In this document: positions 63,629-64,000 of the stretch, piece by piece
Layout: every line of letters begins with the position of its first letter
Position numbering within the stretch: position 1 is the stretch's first letter
Source: Pithys albifrons albifrons
Taxonomy: Eukaryota > Chordata > Aves > Passeriformes > Thamnophilidae
DNA length: 64,000 nucleotides
Reading direction: 5' to 3'
Assembly: GCF_047495875.1 (NCBI RefSeq)
Contig: NC_092465.1
Coordinates: forward strand, 8,543,160-8,607,159
Program-made: the position numbers and the translations under genes
The notes under the pieces: generated by a model
The model's input: the letters and a program-made list of their open reading frames with translations, nothing else
Told to the model about the DNA's origin: nothing
The model's database searches: none

Positions 63629-63907
63629 AATGAGTTAGTCCACCTAAAATTAACACATCCATGTGCCAATTGCTTTCCTTACGAAAACCCTAAGTCTTGC
63701 TGGATGCTTCATACATGGAATTCCTCTTCTATGGATGAGTTTCTGGGTACCTATTTGAACAAAGTGGGCTCTGTCAGGGCACTTTCTGCCCTTAACCATG
63801 ATGGAACTGTGAGAATGAAGAGCAAGGTTATCACCATTCATTTAGGAAAAGAATATATTGCTGTGGATGATGATGAAGGTGCTTATTACTATAACCCCTC
63901 CAAGTAA
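63629..63907 (+). other. Unrecognised 92-codon open frame ending in TAA, possible exon
   Basis: The frame is open from just after a TGA at 63626-63628 to TAA at 63905-63907; the first ATG in it is at 63704. The C-terminal 50 residues look more protein-like than other frames here: alternating hydrophobic and charged residues, then DDDEGAYYYNPSK at the end. I cannot match it to a family. Possible acceptor AGs stand at about 63692-63694 and 63736-63740 behind moderately pyrimidine-rich DNA, so it might be a terminal coding exon. No AATAAA follows within about 100 bp. It could equally be a retrocopy fragment or chance. Confidence 0.22.
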
Positions 63908-64000
63908 CATTAGGATATGTATACACAAATAATTTGTATCCTCAGTGCAGTGATGACGTAGGCAATATAACCCAAAATACTAACACTAGAAACCCTGACT
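63908..64000. other. End of window, no feature seen
   Basis: AT-rich sequence of 93 bp to the edge. No polyadenylation hexamer, splice signal or repeat is visible. Confidence 0.6.

Noticed and set aside
1..64000. CRISPR arrays, bacterial operons, tRNA or rRNA genes
   Set aside because: No regularly spaced direct repeats, no prokaryote-like gene packing, and no tRNA B-box or rRNA sequence was noticed. The sequence is clearly vertebrate.

Overview
This is vertebrate nuclear DNA, almost certainly from a bird and probably a songbird. The evidence is a set of fossil CR1 LINE 3' ends carrying the avian-type terminal ATTCTATG-like 8-mer, plus two copies of a roughly 750-bp LTR of the ERVL-like (5-bp target duplication) type. 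The DNA is AT-rich, with scattered simple repeats and no long reading frame resembling a known protein. I recognise no protein-coding gene, rRNA, tRNA, CRISPR array or bacterial-type operon. The window reads as a gene-poor intergenic region, or the inside of a very large intron.

Layout. 1-13.6 kb: unique AT-rich sequence with one candidate non-coding exon (8158-8274) and simple repeats. 13.66-14.41 kb: first solo LTR, followed by a GC-richer patch to about 15.05 kb. 18.0 kb: CR1 3' end (+). 20.83-21.58 kb: second solo LTR of the same family and orientation. 28.4 kb: CR1 (-). 32.7-33.6 kb: old CR1/L3-like LINE coding region in antisense. 36.36-36.49 kb: (AT)n array between the arms of a 99-bp-offset duplication. 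45.7 kb: CR1 (-). 48.3 kb: short degenerate minisatellite. 52.8-52.95 kb: two CR1 ends facing each other. 54.4-55.3 kb: A/G-biased block, probably an old repeat. 57.4-58.1 kb: longest reading frame of the window (232 codons, minus strand, unrecognised). 60.0-61.15 kb: old CR1/L3-like LINE in sense. 63.63-63.91 kb: unrecognised 92-codon open frame.

The clearest structural result concerns the two LTRs. They lie 6.4 kb apart in the same orientation and so resemble the ends of a provirus. Each, however, has its own perfect 5-bp target duplication (AGAGT and TCTGG), so they are two independent solo LTRs. I found no convincing undescribed functional system. The transcript-like and open-frame candidates are listed with low confidence and the tests that would settle them.
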